Assembly: GCA_001643675.2 (NCBI GenBank)
Contig: LSRY02000030.1
Span: 482,501-546,500 of the forward strand
DNA length: 64,000 nt
From: Monocercomonoides exilis
Taxonomy: Eukaryota; Preaxostyla; Oxymonadida; Polymastigidae
Reading direction: 5' to 3'
Of this stretch, positions 29,977 to 40,729 are shown piece by piece. Positions within the stretch are counted from its first letter, which is position 1, and each line of letters opens with the position of its first letter. Made by a program: the position numbers and the translations under genes. A model generated the notes under the pieces. It saw only the letters and a list, made by a program, of their open reading frames with translations, did no database searches and was not told the DNA's origin.

Positions 29977-32900
29977 ATGGTTGCTGGAAATAATAATGTA
30001 ATTATAAAATTTAAATGTTTCACAAAGAAGAAAGATCATTTCATAGATTTTCAACGTTTCACCAAGGTACGTGCATTCATTATGTCTTTTTTTGCTAATA
30101 TGCTTATATGGTTTGCGTAGAAGAAACAAATAAAAATATCTGTTATTGTTCTGAAGGGGGAATAAGACTTCGCAAAAATAAGAGAGATCAAACTCTTTTT
30201 GAAAAAAGATTGTATTCAATAAATGAAGATCTGATTTTCAAAGCATGATTTTCCGTTTTTTTCAATATCTCACAATCTTTTTTACACTTATTCCACAAAC
30301 AGCAAGATTCAAGAAGCAAACATTGTTCTGCATATGAGCTCATTACCCGTCTTCATAGTGAAAATGAAGAGCAACTTTTGGACACCATGAAAATTGCATC
30401 TGCATCTTTTGATAATTGTTTGTTTTTAAAAAATTGTCTAAATAACTCTCATTGTTTTTATATTTAAGATGGAACATTAACGGCGTTTGAATCAATTGGA
30501 GGTTTTGATCTGTTGCTTACGCTACGCAAACGATTTTCTTCACGAAAGATAAAGCTCTCAGTTACAAATATTTTGTCTAAATGTGTATCAAAATGCTCGA
30601 ATCTTGCACAAAAGATGGTGTCTCAAAACTTATGTGAGGCTTTAAATTCAGAAATTACAGGAAATGATTGCGATTTAATTGCTTGTGATTTGGATCTTAT
30701 TGGAATTTTATTTTTGTCTGATGTGTCAATTGGACAGGAATTAGTCCAAAGGGGAATAATACCAAAATTAGTTAAAGCCACACAAAATACATTGAGATAT
30801 CTTCATTACAAATGTAGTGAAGAAAGTTTTCAGAAGAATGATGATGCTATAACAAGTAAAGAGCTCGAATCATTGGTATTTGCACTTACGCATGCAACGT
30901 GCTTTTCTTCTGATAAAGAAATGCCCTATGAATCAATTCAACTAATAAATTTAATATTGGATGCGATTGCTATTCGCAATGTCGACACTAACAGTCAAAA
31001 TGAATCTAATGAGAAAGATGATGCAAATGATACAGATGCATTAACTTATCAATCATTTCCAACTCGACAGAAAAGTTCATTTCCACTTTCTGGAACGTAC
31101 TCATCTTCTTTCATTTTGCAATTACTTAATAATTTATCAATTGTCGAGAGAATAATTACGGATTCATGCTCTATTATTTTGAATTTTCTCCTATCTTTTT
31201 CATCGTCTGACTTTATTCGATTAGCGCCAAACATTTTTAGAAATTTATTTTTTATATTGGAGTATGCATGAATAATATAATTTTTGCATTTTGCATTTAC
31301 CCCCTATTCACTCACTCACACTCTTTCTTTCTTTCTCTTCTTCTTCTTCTTCTTCTTCTTCTTCTATCTATCTATCTATCTATCTATCTCTCTATCTATC
31401 TATCTATCTATCTATCTCTTTCTCTATCTCTCTCTCTTTCTCTCTCTCTTTATCCTCTCTCTTACTCCTTTTCTTTTCTTTTCTTTTTATTTGACATTTT
31501 AACCTAATAATAATGTATTTATTTAAATTAATTATTTGTTGTTCTATTTGATTTCTATTGTTTTACACATTTTAGCATGAATAATTATTCATTCGTTGCA
31601 TCCATTCTTCAAGTTCTGGAGGTTCTATTGTCAGATAACGAATGCGTTTTGAATATATCGCAGGAAATGCTTGAGAAATTCTTGACGAAAACGCAATACC
31701 TTTTGTCATCTTCTCGCTTTTGTCAATCATTAAAGCAGCAAGTTATCAGAATCTACATAATATTCATGAAAAGCGATGAAGCTAAAGCAAATGAAGAAAA
31801 AATGCAGAAGAGACAAGAGATGAAAGTAGATGGAATTTCAAAAGAAATGGAAAATGAAATAAATTCACCAATTTATATGAACGCATCTTCAAGCGGAGAT
31901 TTTTCAAATTTAGCCAAATTTAGTTGTTCAACCTTATTCGTAACCGCTTTTTTTAAGGCCGAAACAATGAATGCATTTATTCAAGTTCTTAGAGAAGATA
32001 CAGACGATGTCAGAATTGAAGTTTTGAGCATGTTGAAGAGAATTTTCCGTCTTTTCGATAATTTTTGTATGAACGAACTGAAAAGCAGAAACAAACTGAA
32101 TCAATCAAGCCAATACTTATTCATTAGTCCAGCAACCTCTACACATCCGTCAATAACACCATATCTTCTTCAGACTTCTTCTTCCAACAAAAAATCCACG
32201 CCAATAAGTGAGTTTTGCTCTTCATTTGGCTTTTTGTCTGTTGTTCCTCTTCTTCTTCAACGCATCTCAAACAAAGTTGTCCATTTGACATTGATTGCTC
32301 TATCAACTCTTTTGTTTTCAGATGAAAGAGAATTAAAGCTATTATGCTCTTCTGCACCTGCGCCATTTGTTTCTTCGTATTCAATCTCTTCATTGAACGA
32401 CAGTATATTTCGAAGTCATTCAATTATTATTCAGCAACTCTATCAAAACGTCAAACATCCATCAACAGATGTACAATTTGTTTCAATGTATCTTCTTCAT
32501 CGCTTTTTTAATGTTAATACAAAAGATTCACTTTATTTTGACCTTCCAGCCATGTGCAACTTTAAAGAGCAATACAAATATTTAATGGACGATAAAGAAG
32601 AAGATAATAAAAGAGAAGAAACCATGGAGAAAGAAGATGAAGAAGAAGATGATGAAATAATCCAAGAAATAGATGATCAAACCGAAGAAAACGAAGAAGA
32701 CATGCTTCCACAAGTGGAAGATAACCCCAGCACCGAATTAGAAGAATGGAAACGGTTATTGTTGAGAAGACGCATTGCTCATAAAGAATTTGGTATTGAC
32801 AAAGATGAAGAAGAATTCGAGGAAGATTTCACAGAACTCTCTTTTTCGCATCCAAAACACGATTTCAAGGCTAATGCTTTGGATGATGAAGAAGATATGC

Positions 32901-33199
32901 TTATTAGAAACTCAACCCCGTTTGTTTCATCTTCTCTTTCCTCTCCTCAGAATTGTCTATATTCTTCTTCGTTTGCATCTTCTCCATCTTTTTCACCATA
33001 TTCTGAAAACTGCAAGTTAACTTCATTCAATCCGTTTTCAAGCAATTTTTTGTTTTCTTCTTCAAATGATAATTCTCAGAGTTTAACACCTTTGATTGCT
33101 ACTGCTTCAACTTCAGTTTTTTCGTGTAATTCGCAAACATCTCTACTTTTCCCTGTTCCTCCACAAAATGCTCAAGCATTTACACAAATAAACACATAG
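29977..33199 (+). CDS. alpha-solenoid-like protein, four exons (about 873 aa)
   Basis: My model has exons 29977-30066, 30303-30417, 30469-31261 and 31576-33199. Donors are GTACGT, GTTTGT and GTATGC; acceptors are ACAG, TTAAG and TTTAG. All phases close and the total is a multiple of three. The joined protein reads FQRFTKQDSRSKHCSAYELI, then DNYGTLTAFESIGGFDLLL, then NLFFILDMNNYSFVASILQV across the junctions. Leucine-rich helical pairs throughout (EVLSMLKRIFRLFDN, PLLLQRISNKVVHLTLIALS) indicate an ARM/HEAT-like solenoid. An Asp/Glu-rich block lies at about 32590-32880, and the C-terminus is Ser/Phe-rich. Stop is TAG. The first exon and start are uncertain because an (AAT)n tract runs in frame just upstream. 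It is divergent from the similar minus-strand gene. No enzymatic motif seen. Confidence 0.65.
31262..31575 (+). other. intron filled with microsatellites
   Basis: 314 nt from GTATGC to TTTTAG. It contains a (TTC)n block (about 31338-31365), then (TATC)n and (CTCT)n blocks to about 31452. Splicing it out converts the GAG...stop end of one frame into GAC and continues directly into the next long frame. Confidence 0.75.
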
Positions 33200-33491
33200 C
33201 TATTCACAACATTTATTGTTTTATTAAGTTTTTAATCTTTGTTATAAATATTTTTTTCATAAAAAGAATAATTTTTTATCACTTCAAGATTATTATGTGA
33301 ATACATAGTTTAGACTGTTGATGCTACATTTATGAGATGTTCACATATTGCACATAACTCCAAAAAACGAGAAGCATCAACAACAATAACAACAAAAAAT
33401 TTTTTAATAATAAAAATAAAAGATGAGCTACCCACAAACAAAACAACGAATATCACATCTGCAAATTCTGACAAGTGCCACATCTTCGCGT

Positions 33492-35531
33492 TCATTCGAA
33501 CTTCTTCCCAAAGATGTCATACATTTCCAAAATTGCATACACATCTCCTCTGAAATATGTGCACAGCCGGATATTCTTCTCCTCATCGTCATACCCACAC
33601 TTCTTCAGCAGCGCCAGCGGATTCGCATAAACACTCTTCATTTTCGCCAGGTCTCTTTTGACGTGCGACGGCTTGCGATGCGAAAAGGCTGAGAAAGGAA
33701 AAGACGATGAAGACATGGAAGAAGAAAGGGAAGAAAGGGAAGGAAGAGGAGAATGAGAATGAGAAAGAGGAAAGGGAGGAGGAGGAGGAAGAGGAGGAAA
33801 GTGAAAACTTGAGATAGAAGGCTGACTCGAATAGCAGAATGGAGGAGCAACAAATTGCGAATGAGATGCTGAAAGAGTTGGAAGTGAAAAAGCAGAGGAA
33901 GATAAAGAAGATGGGAGAGAAGAAGATGATAAAGAGGAAGGAAAATACGGATTCTGAAATGGAGCAGATGGAGAAAAAGACCCGAATGATGGATCAAAAT
34001 AAGAAGAAGAAGAAGAAGTAGGAAGAGGAGGAGGAGGCATAAAAGAAGGCAATGGAAATCCGATCGGATAAGTCGCTTGGCAAACAGGAGGGGGAGGTGG
34101 AGGAGGAAGTTCTGAAATATAAGAAGACGAAGAATGCTTGGACAAAGAAGAAGAAGAAGAAGAAGAAGATAAGGAAGAAAAGGGAGAGAATTCAGAGCAA
34201 GGTGAAGATGAAGAAGAAGAAGAAGGCGAAGGTGGAGGAGTTGTTGCAGACGAACGATGGCCAGAATCATCTTCTGAATAAATCTTTTCTGCATTTTCTT
34301 TCAACACTCCTTTTTCTTTTTCTTTTTCTTTTTCTTTTTCATTCCGCTCTTTCTCATCCCCTTTCTTTTGCTCCTCATCTGCTTTAGTTTTTTCAATTTC
34401 TTTTGTATTTTCTTTGTCAATTTGAGTTATTCCCTTGTCACTTGTCTCTGATGCCTCTTCGTTCGAATGCAACTCATTCAGCAAAGAAGCATCTGAAGAA
34501 GGAACAGAACAACTGGAACATGAATCAGTCTTTCCAATAATCAGCGGTGAAGTTTGAAGCGAAGAAGAAGTTTGACACTTTTCCAGTTCCATTTTTGAAG
34601 ATGCAACAGGTGTTGAAAGACTGTCCTTTCCTTGTAATTTGTAAAAGCTACCTGCATCACCTCCTTTTGTAGAAAGTGCATCAATTCCGTTGCAGTTATC
34701 AGACGCGCTTACAGATAAGTCAGATGCAGACTCAACAATTTTTTCGCTTACCGCAACATTTTCCCCAGAATGAATTACAACAGTTGTTGAATTCTGTTCA
34801 GTAATATTGTTTTGATCTTTATTTGAGCTTAATTCTCCTTCGCACACGTTAAGATGCTCCCCATACTGTAAAAGAGACATCTTTTGTTTGCATTTATCAC
34901 ATTCAACACATGATCTAGCGAGATCTTCATCGATTTTCGGAGATTGCTGTTCCTTCAAATTTCCAACAGGTGAAGAAGAAATAATTTGAGAAGTTTGCGG
35001 TTCCACCGCTATAGCCGGCTGAACAGTTGAATTTTGACTTTCCGACGTTAAAGTATGCTGCTTTTTTTCAATTTCGTTTCGACAATCTGTACTCTGAAGC
35101 ACAGTTGATTGAACTTTACTTGAAGCATCATTTTCAGAATTATTAGATGTTTGAATTGAGCTATTATTTGATTGGGTTGTATGCAATGGAGAACTATTCG
35201 ATGATCGATGAAGATCTTCCTTCATTGGAGATTTTGTTTTTGACAGTTTGGACTTTGGTTTTTTTTTCCTAACTGTTAGAATGTGATAATCTTCAGCATC
35301 TATAAAAGTCAAAAGTTAACATAAACTGAATTATTTCTGATATAAACCTTCAAATGTCTCTTCATCTGGTAAAACCTTTCTATTATGAGAGACCTCTTGA
35401 TTTTCTACCGAAATTCCCACTTTACTCTCAATCAAACGTTTCAGCTCAAGGACAGTCAACTTTTTTGAAATTAACTCTTCAAATTGATCCGCTTGTGCGG
35501 GTGTCACCAGGATTGTAATTTGATCATCCAT
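33492..35531 (-). CDS. ubiquitin-like / C2HC zinc finger / UBA-like protein (663 aa)
   Basis: Two exons, 35531-35348 and 35299-33492, with a 48-nt intron (GTTTAT...TATAG). The join gives a complete N-terminal ubiquitin-like fold (residues 1-75; ITILVTPAQADQFEELI, then DAEDYHILTVR). Residues 195-214 show C-X2-C-X11-H-X3-C, the exact spacing of RAD18-type UBZ ubiquitin-binding fingers. A long Ser/Pro-rich, compositionally biased middle follows, with PPPPPP runs. The last about 43 residues (NPLALLKKCGYDDEEKNIRL, then GDVYAILEMYDIFG) resemble a UBA helix bundle. UBL-plus-UBA layout recalls ubiquilin/Rad23-type proteasome shuttles, so a role in ubiquitin signalling is inferred. No STI1 repeats or XPC-binding domain seen. 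It ends 292 bp from the convergent solenoid gene. Confidence 0.75.
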
Positions 35532-35717
35532 CGAAAATTGATTGAAAACTAGATCACAACATATACTTTATTTGTTGAATTTTTCAAAATGAAAATTTCT
35601 GAAAAAAAATGAGATAACATATCAAACAAATTAAAGGAAAATATACAAATAATAAAAAATTTTGCTTAATAATGTGCTTTGATCCAAAGCAAATAACTTA
35701 ATAACAGAAACAGAATT

Positions 35718-38700
35718 TCATTTGAAATGAGATGAAACAAATAGTGGATTAATAACATGTTCGGGCGTCGCCAATGAAGTTTTATTGGAATTGCCCTGAG
35801 GTGTATTAGTAGAAGTAGATAAGGAATCAACAATGGAAGAGGAAGGAAAAGGAGAGGAAGAGGAAAAGGAGAAAGAGGAGGAAGAGGCTGAGGAAGAAGA
35901 AGAGGAAGATGAAGAAGAATAAGAAGATAACGATGAAGAATATAATGATGATGATTGAGATGAATCAGAAATATGAGGAGGAGAAGAAATAGACATAGAA
36001 GATCGAAGTGAAGAGGGAACAAAAGTGGAAGGATGAGGGCGACGAACAGCTGGCGGAGGGGTTGTGGGAAGAGGAGAAGAAGGAGAAGAAGAGGAAGAAG
36101 AAGGAAAAGGAGAAGAAGGAAAAGGAGAAGAGGAAGAGGAAGAAGGAGAAGGAAAAGAAGGAGAATGAAGAGGAGTTGGAGGAAGTGGAGATGAAGATGA
36201 AGAGGAAGATGAAAAAGGAGTTAAAGGAGATGAAACAGATGGAGAAAAAAGGATAGGGGAAGAAGAGGAAAAAGGAGGAAGAGGAGGAAGAAGCGGAGAG
36301 GAAGAGGTAGATGATGAAGATGATGAAGATGAGGAAGAGGGGGAAGAGGAGGAGGAAGAAGAAGATGGTAAAGGAGAATGTGAAGATAAAGATAAAGATA
36401 CAGATGAAGCAGAAGCAGAAGGAGAAGAAGAAGGATAATTCGACATTGGAACCGAAGAAGAAACAGACTGCCTGGGAGTTGAAGAAGGAGTCTCATCAAA
36501 CGGAAGAGAAGATGATGAAATCGATTGCATAGAGCCACTTTCTGTTTGAAATGTCCTGTTTTTCTTTTCCGTCTCAAACGAAATATTCCCCTCTCCCTTC
36601 TCTCTTCCCACCCCCGACTTCTTCTTCTTCTTCGGGTAGATCATCTTGATTTTCCCGTACTGCTTCTCCAGCTTCGTCAGGATGTGTGCTAAGCGTGGAT
36701 TCTCCGCCATCACCATCATCTGCGCCTCTTTCGTGAGTGTGCCATCGCTGTCCATCACAAGCGCCATCCTTTTTCTCTCTCTTTCTCTCGCCTTCCGCTG
36801 CATTTTGTGTGCTTCTCTTTCCTTTCGAGGCAGTTTCCGCTCTTCGGCTATCTCTTTCTTCCGATCATCCAGTTCACTTGGAGTCAGCCACCAATACCGG
36901 CTTTTCTCTTCTTCTTCTTCTTCTTCTTCGTTTTCTTCTTCCTCTTTGCCTTCATTAGCTTCCTCTCCTTTCTCATTTGCAGCTTTTCCTTTCCCCTTTT
37001 CCTTCTCCTTCCCTTTCCTTCCCTTCCCCATCTTCTTCCTCCCTCTCTTCCTCTTCTTCCTCCAAAATGCCATTTTCCCCACTGCAAACAATACCAGTCC
37101 ATTCAACACAATGACACATCCAAGTGTGATCAGCAGGAGAATAACTTTGTCATTCTTCTTGTCTCTCAAATAGAGCGAGGCATATTCCACAAACACACCC
37201 GATGGAAGAGCTGAGCTGGAGAGAGAGGAACAAGGGCACTCAGCAAAGGCAGATATCTGAGAGAGCGAGGGAAGACAGGGAGAGAGGAGAGAAGTGATAG
37301 AGGAACAGAAGTGTGAGTGGAGAGAAGAGGCAAAAGCAGAGAAGCAGACGAGGCTGGTGGCGGATGTGGTGCAGTTGGAAGAGGTGGCGGAGTGGATTGG
37401 GTGATGTGGTGGCTTTGATGATGAAAATGTTAAAGATGATGAAGAAGAGAAAGAAGGAGAAGAAGAAAATGATGATGATGATAATGAAGATGACAATGAA
37501 TGCAATAATGAATGTGCATAGAATGAAGTCGTAAAGCTATTTTTAATAAATAATTGAATCTCAAATAAACAAAACAAAAACATTAAAAAAAAGACAAACT
37601 TTTCTGTTAAGACCCCGATTTCATTATTCTTCCCCTTTTGATATCTTTCATTCCATCCTCCAAAATCCCCATCTCCTTCCCTGCTTTCACACACATTTCC
37701 CTTCCCTCCTCCCCCGCAGAGCGTCTCAGCAGCACTCACCATTTCCCTGTCAAGCCACTCATGCTTCGCAGCCACAACAGCCCCCACGCCGAGCAAGAGA
37801 AAACCAATGCCTTCCAACACGACCATCACAAAGCAGACGGCTTTGGCACAGAACTGTGTGGATGGCGCTGCAATACCTGAGATTGTGGCGAGGATGGAGA
37901 CGACGACGGAGAGGGCAGACCAGACGATGAGGACAAACAGAAGAGGGTAGCTCACACGGAAGATGGAGGAGAGGGGTGGAAGTGATTGAGAAGAGGAGGA
38001 AGAAGAGGAGGAGGAAGAAATAGAAGAAGAGGAGTAGGAAGAAGAAGAAGAAGAGGAAGAGGAAGAGGAATGTTGCTGATAATCCACCAAGGCGTATGAG
38101 TCAAAAAGTGAAATGGAACGAGACAGTATTGTTTGATCGGTCGTGGATGAAGATGAATGGAGCTTCGAAAGGCGCGTCAAACTTGAAGCGGAAAGAGCAA
38201 TCACAATGACACTCAATGCAATAGCAACAACAGGGCCTGTCAAAACGGTTGTCTAGCAAATAATGAATAGAGGAAATAATAAAAAAAAATAAGCAAAAAA
38301 ATTATTTTTTCATTCGATTTGTATATTTCATTTGAAAACAACACACTCTCACAAATATTCTCATTCCAACTGTAATGGATCCAAAAATATAGCAAAGAAA
38401 GATGTAAAAAGCAAAGGCAATACATATAGACCCAACAACATAAACATTTTTAAATATTTCAATAACTTTTGACGCCAAATTGGACAATGATCCAGGATAA
38501 TTTGAAGCAACTTGTGAAATTCTTTCCCATCTGGAAGTGAAAAACGAAACAGATTGCGAGTGAGCACAAAAGCAAATCAATGATCCATATGCAAATAATG
38601 ACAGAGTCCCCAGTGTCCCCAAAAGAAACACTCTCATGCAGAATATTTCTTTCTTATCCTCTTTACCTTCAAACCTGAAAAATTATTGTTTTTTGAAAAA

Positions 38701-39009
38701 ATAAAAATAAAAAACAGGTAAAAGCATTATTTAATATTTTTTTGTTTGTAATGTTTGCTCAAACGTTGAACCGCAAGCTCCCAAGAACATGATTATGAAA
38801 AGAAATGAGGAAATACAAGTTAGTACAAACGAATCCAAATGCAAGCCCCACGATTGTTTTATCGAAAGTGCAAAAAAAACTGTAATAACAATTGCAACAC
38901 TTACATTGAATGCGCACAAGATCTTGAGGATCATCGAAACAATGAATTTGGTACACTCTAAATACTTATGATCATGGTATGAAAAAAAATTAAAGATATA
39001 TGAAACCAT
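35718..39009 (-). CDS. multi-pass tetraspanin-like membrane protein with charged and Ser-rich C-terminus (about 1,011 aa)
   Basis: My model has exons 39009-38765, 38674-38340, 38236-37600 and 37536-35718. Introns have GTTTGA, GTTTTC and GTTTGT donors and CAG/CAG/TAG acceptors; phases close and the stop is shared. About eight hydrophobic helices are visible: KFIVSMILKILCAFN..., FVLTCISSFLFIIMFLGACG, VFLLGTLGTLSLFAYG, NVYVVGSICIAFAFYIFL, PVVAIALSVIVIAL, PLLFVLIVWSALSVVVSILA, AVCFVMVVLEGIGFLLLGVG and VILLLITLGCVIVLNGLVL. The LGACGS turn recalls tetraspanin TM2-TM3 loops, and the layout could be two four-helix units. A cysteine-rich loop (CSSITSLLSPCLPSLSQ...CPC) precedes the last helix. The cytosolic tail is Lys/Glu-rich, then a long Ser/Pro tract. 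The start codon is uncertain; upstream exons may exist. Function unknown. Confidence 0.55.
37537..37599 (-). other. 63-nt in-frame intron candidate in the membrane-protein gene
   Basis: Bounded by GTTTGT and AAATAG, T-rich on the coding strand. Being a multiple of three, it also reads as 21 hydrophobic codons, so retention would insert a spurious helix. Removal gives an N-glycosylation-like ENFT junction. Confidence 0.55.
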
Positions 39010-39289
39010 TTGATCCAGCCATTCAAAGCACTGAAAATTACGATCAAGCCTCACCGTTAAAAATCAATTAATAAATCGTTTTCGTCTCTGAAAAATAAAA
39101 CTAATTTGATCTTTTACCATATAAAATTCTTTTGTTATTTTATGAGTTTATTCATTTATCAGAGAAAATAAACAAAATTATTTGCTTGGAAAGTTTGAAA
39201 AATTTAAGTTCTTCAAATTTCCTATAATTAATCCATAATTATCCTTTCTATCTATTTTTTCTGTATCGTTTTTTATTTTATAGATAACT
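39010..39289. other. 5' flank of membrane-protein gene
   Basis: AT-rich; may hide a short first exon (an in-frame GTG frame extends to 39054). Nothing else seen. Confidence 0.35.
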
Positions 39290-39768
39290 CAAAACGTGTC
39301 CTTCGACCTCAGTGGATCACATTTTTTTCTTCATTCCCTTCACTGAAGGATCTTTGTATGCATTTTTAATACAATCTACATGATTTAAGGCAAAATTCAG
39401 TTGTTTTAAGAAAAATCTTCAGTGAGTTGGCTTCAAAGGCTTTCTCACGAAGCCCGTCGCACAAATTACTAGATAAATGCAAAAGCGAATGGTTGTTGGA
39501 TTGTTTTGTGAATGGTTTGCTTTTCCCGAACAAGTCTGAAACATGGTGAAATCAGACAAACAAATTCATTTATGAAGTTATTCATTGTCCAAAATCCAAC
39601 GAATTTGACAAAACAAATATTTTGCACAATCTTGAAAAAAGTTTAAATGGAACATTCATGCTCATTGTCGAAAAAATTCTTCGATTATTGATCATCAATA
39701 TTTTGAAAAAATATCTCTCGAAAAGAAAAGAATTCCGATTCGAATCAGGAAGGAAGCAATCATTTTAA
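39290..39768 (+). pseudogene. decayed reading frame of unknown origin
   Basis: One plus-strand frame reads as near-continuous coding-like protein with only an in-frame TAA (near 39368) and a TGA (near 39548). Visible pieces are VLRKIFSELASKAFSRSPSH, KCKSEWLLDCFVNGLLFPNK, FIYEVIHCPKSNEFDKTNIL and LIVEKILRLLIINILKKYL, ending at a TAA near 39766. I do not recognise the family. It lacks a clear start. It could be a dead gene or an exon of an undetected gene. Confidence 0.3.
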
Positions 39769-40729
39769 AGGAAAATGAGAAGAGATAATTTTCAACGCAA
39801 ACATCTATGCGACTGCTATTTTGTTCAAAAGAATTGCAGTACAAAGAAATAAACACCAATTTTTCGTTCTTCGAGAACATTTCAAATAATTGCTGATTGC
39901 TCTGTTTTTAATCTTTCCATTTGAATGAAGCAAAGATGACTGGAATGTGTTTGAAGTTAAAATGGAGAAATAATGAATTACATGTTTGATATTGCATCAA
40001 AGATTGCATGCACTTCAAAAATGCTTTTTAAAAATAGTTTGTTTTTTTTATTGTTTGTTTTTTTTAAGTTAGGATTTCAAAGTGTATTGATTTGTTTGAT
40101 ATTTATTTCATAATGAACGAATTAAAAGCATTTGCTGCAGTTTATCTGTGAACAAAGAAATGAGGCATTGACGTTTCTGGAACTTTCCAAACGTAAAAAC
40201 AAACATTTCCATGTTGAGTTTGCATGCAAAAATCATGATAATTATTTCTGATAACTGAGAATAAAAAGTTGAATCAGAACATGATGTTTTGCTGTTTCAG
40301 CTGAAGTGCTTCTAGCAATAGTTTGAGAACGAAAACAGACAGAATAAGAGAAAAGTTTGCTTAGCTGTTCATTTGTTTGCTTGACAATTTCTTTTTTTTT
40401 CCTTTCTTTCCTATTCTATATGATTTGTCAAACACATTATTTTTTGTTATTTTCCAATTTTTGTGATTCTTTTGGATTTACTGATTTTTGAATGCTCGCG
40501 TTCTTATCACAAGAATTGTTGAACAACAGAAAACACTTTTCATTTTCATTTTTTGATTCGATGACACCACCTTTCGTAATAACTCGATATATTCAATCAC
40601 ATTTTGCTTCCGAGACAGATGAAGAAGCAAAGAGATTGTGACAAAATCTGAATTTTCTTTTCATTAAGGGATAATGCAATTAAATTATATGTGAGGCGTG
40701 ATCTTTGTTTTCTTTTTTCCAAAATTGGA
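39769..40729. other. upstream region of the giant plus-strand gene
   Basis: AT-rich with no coding signal; should contain its promoter, but no motif is recognisable. Confidence 0.4.

Noticed and set aside
38880-38905. 25-nt GTAAGT...ACAG mini-intron in the membrane-protein gene
   Set aside because: The unspliced frame is open and gives a sensible transmembrane helix; removal would shift frame.
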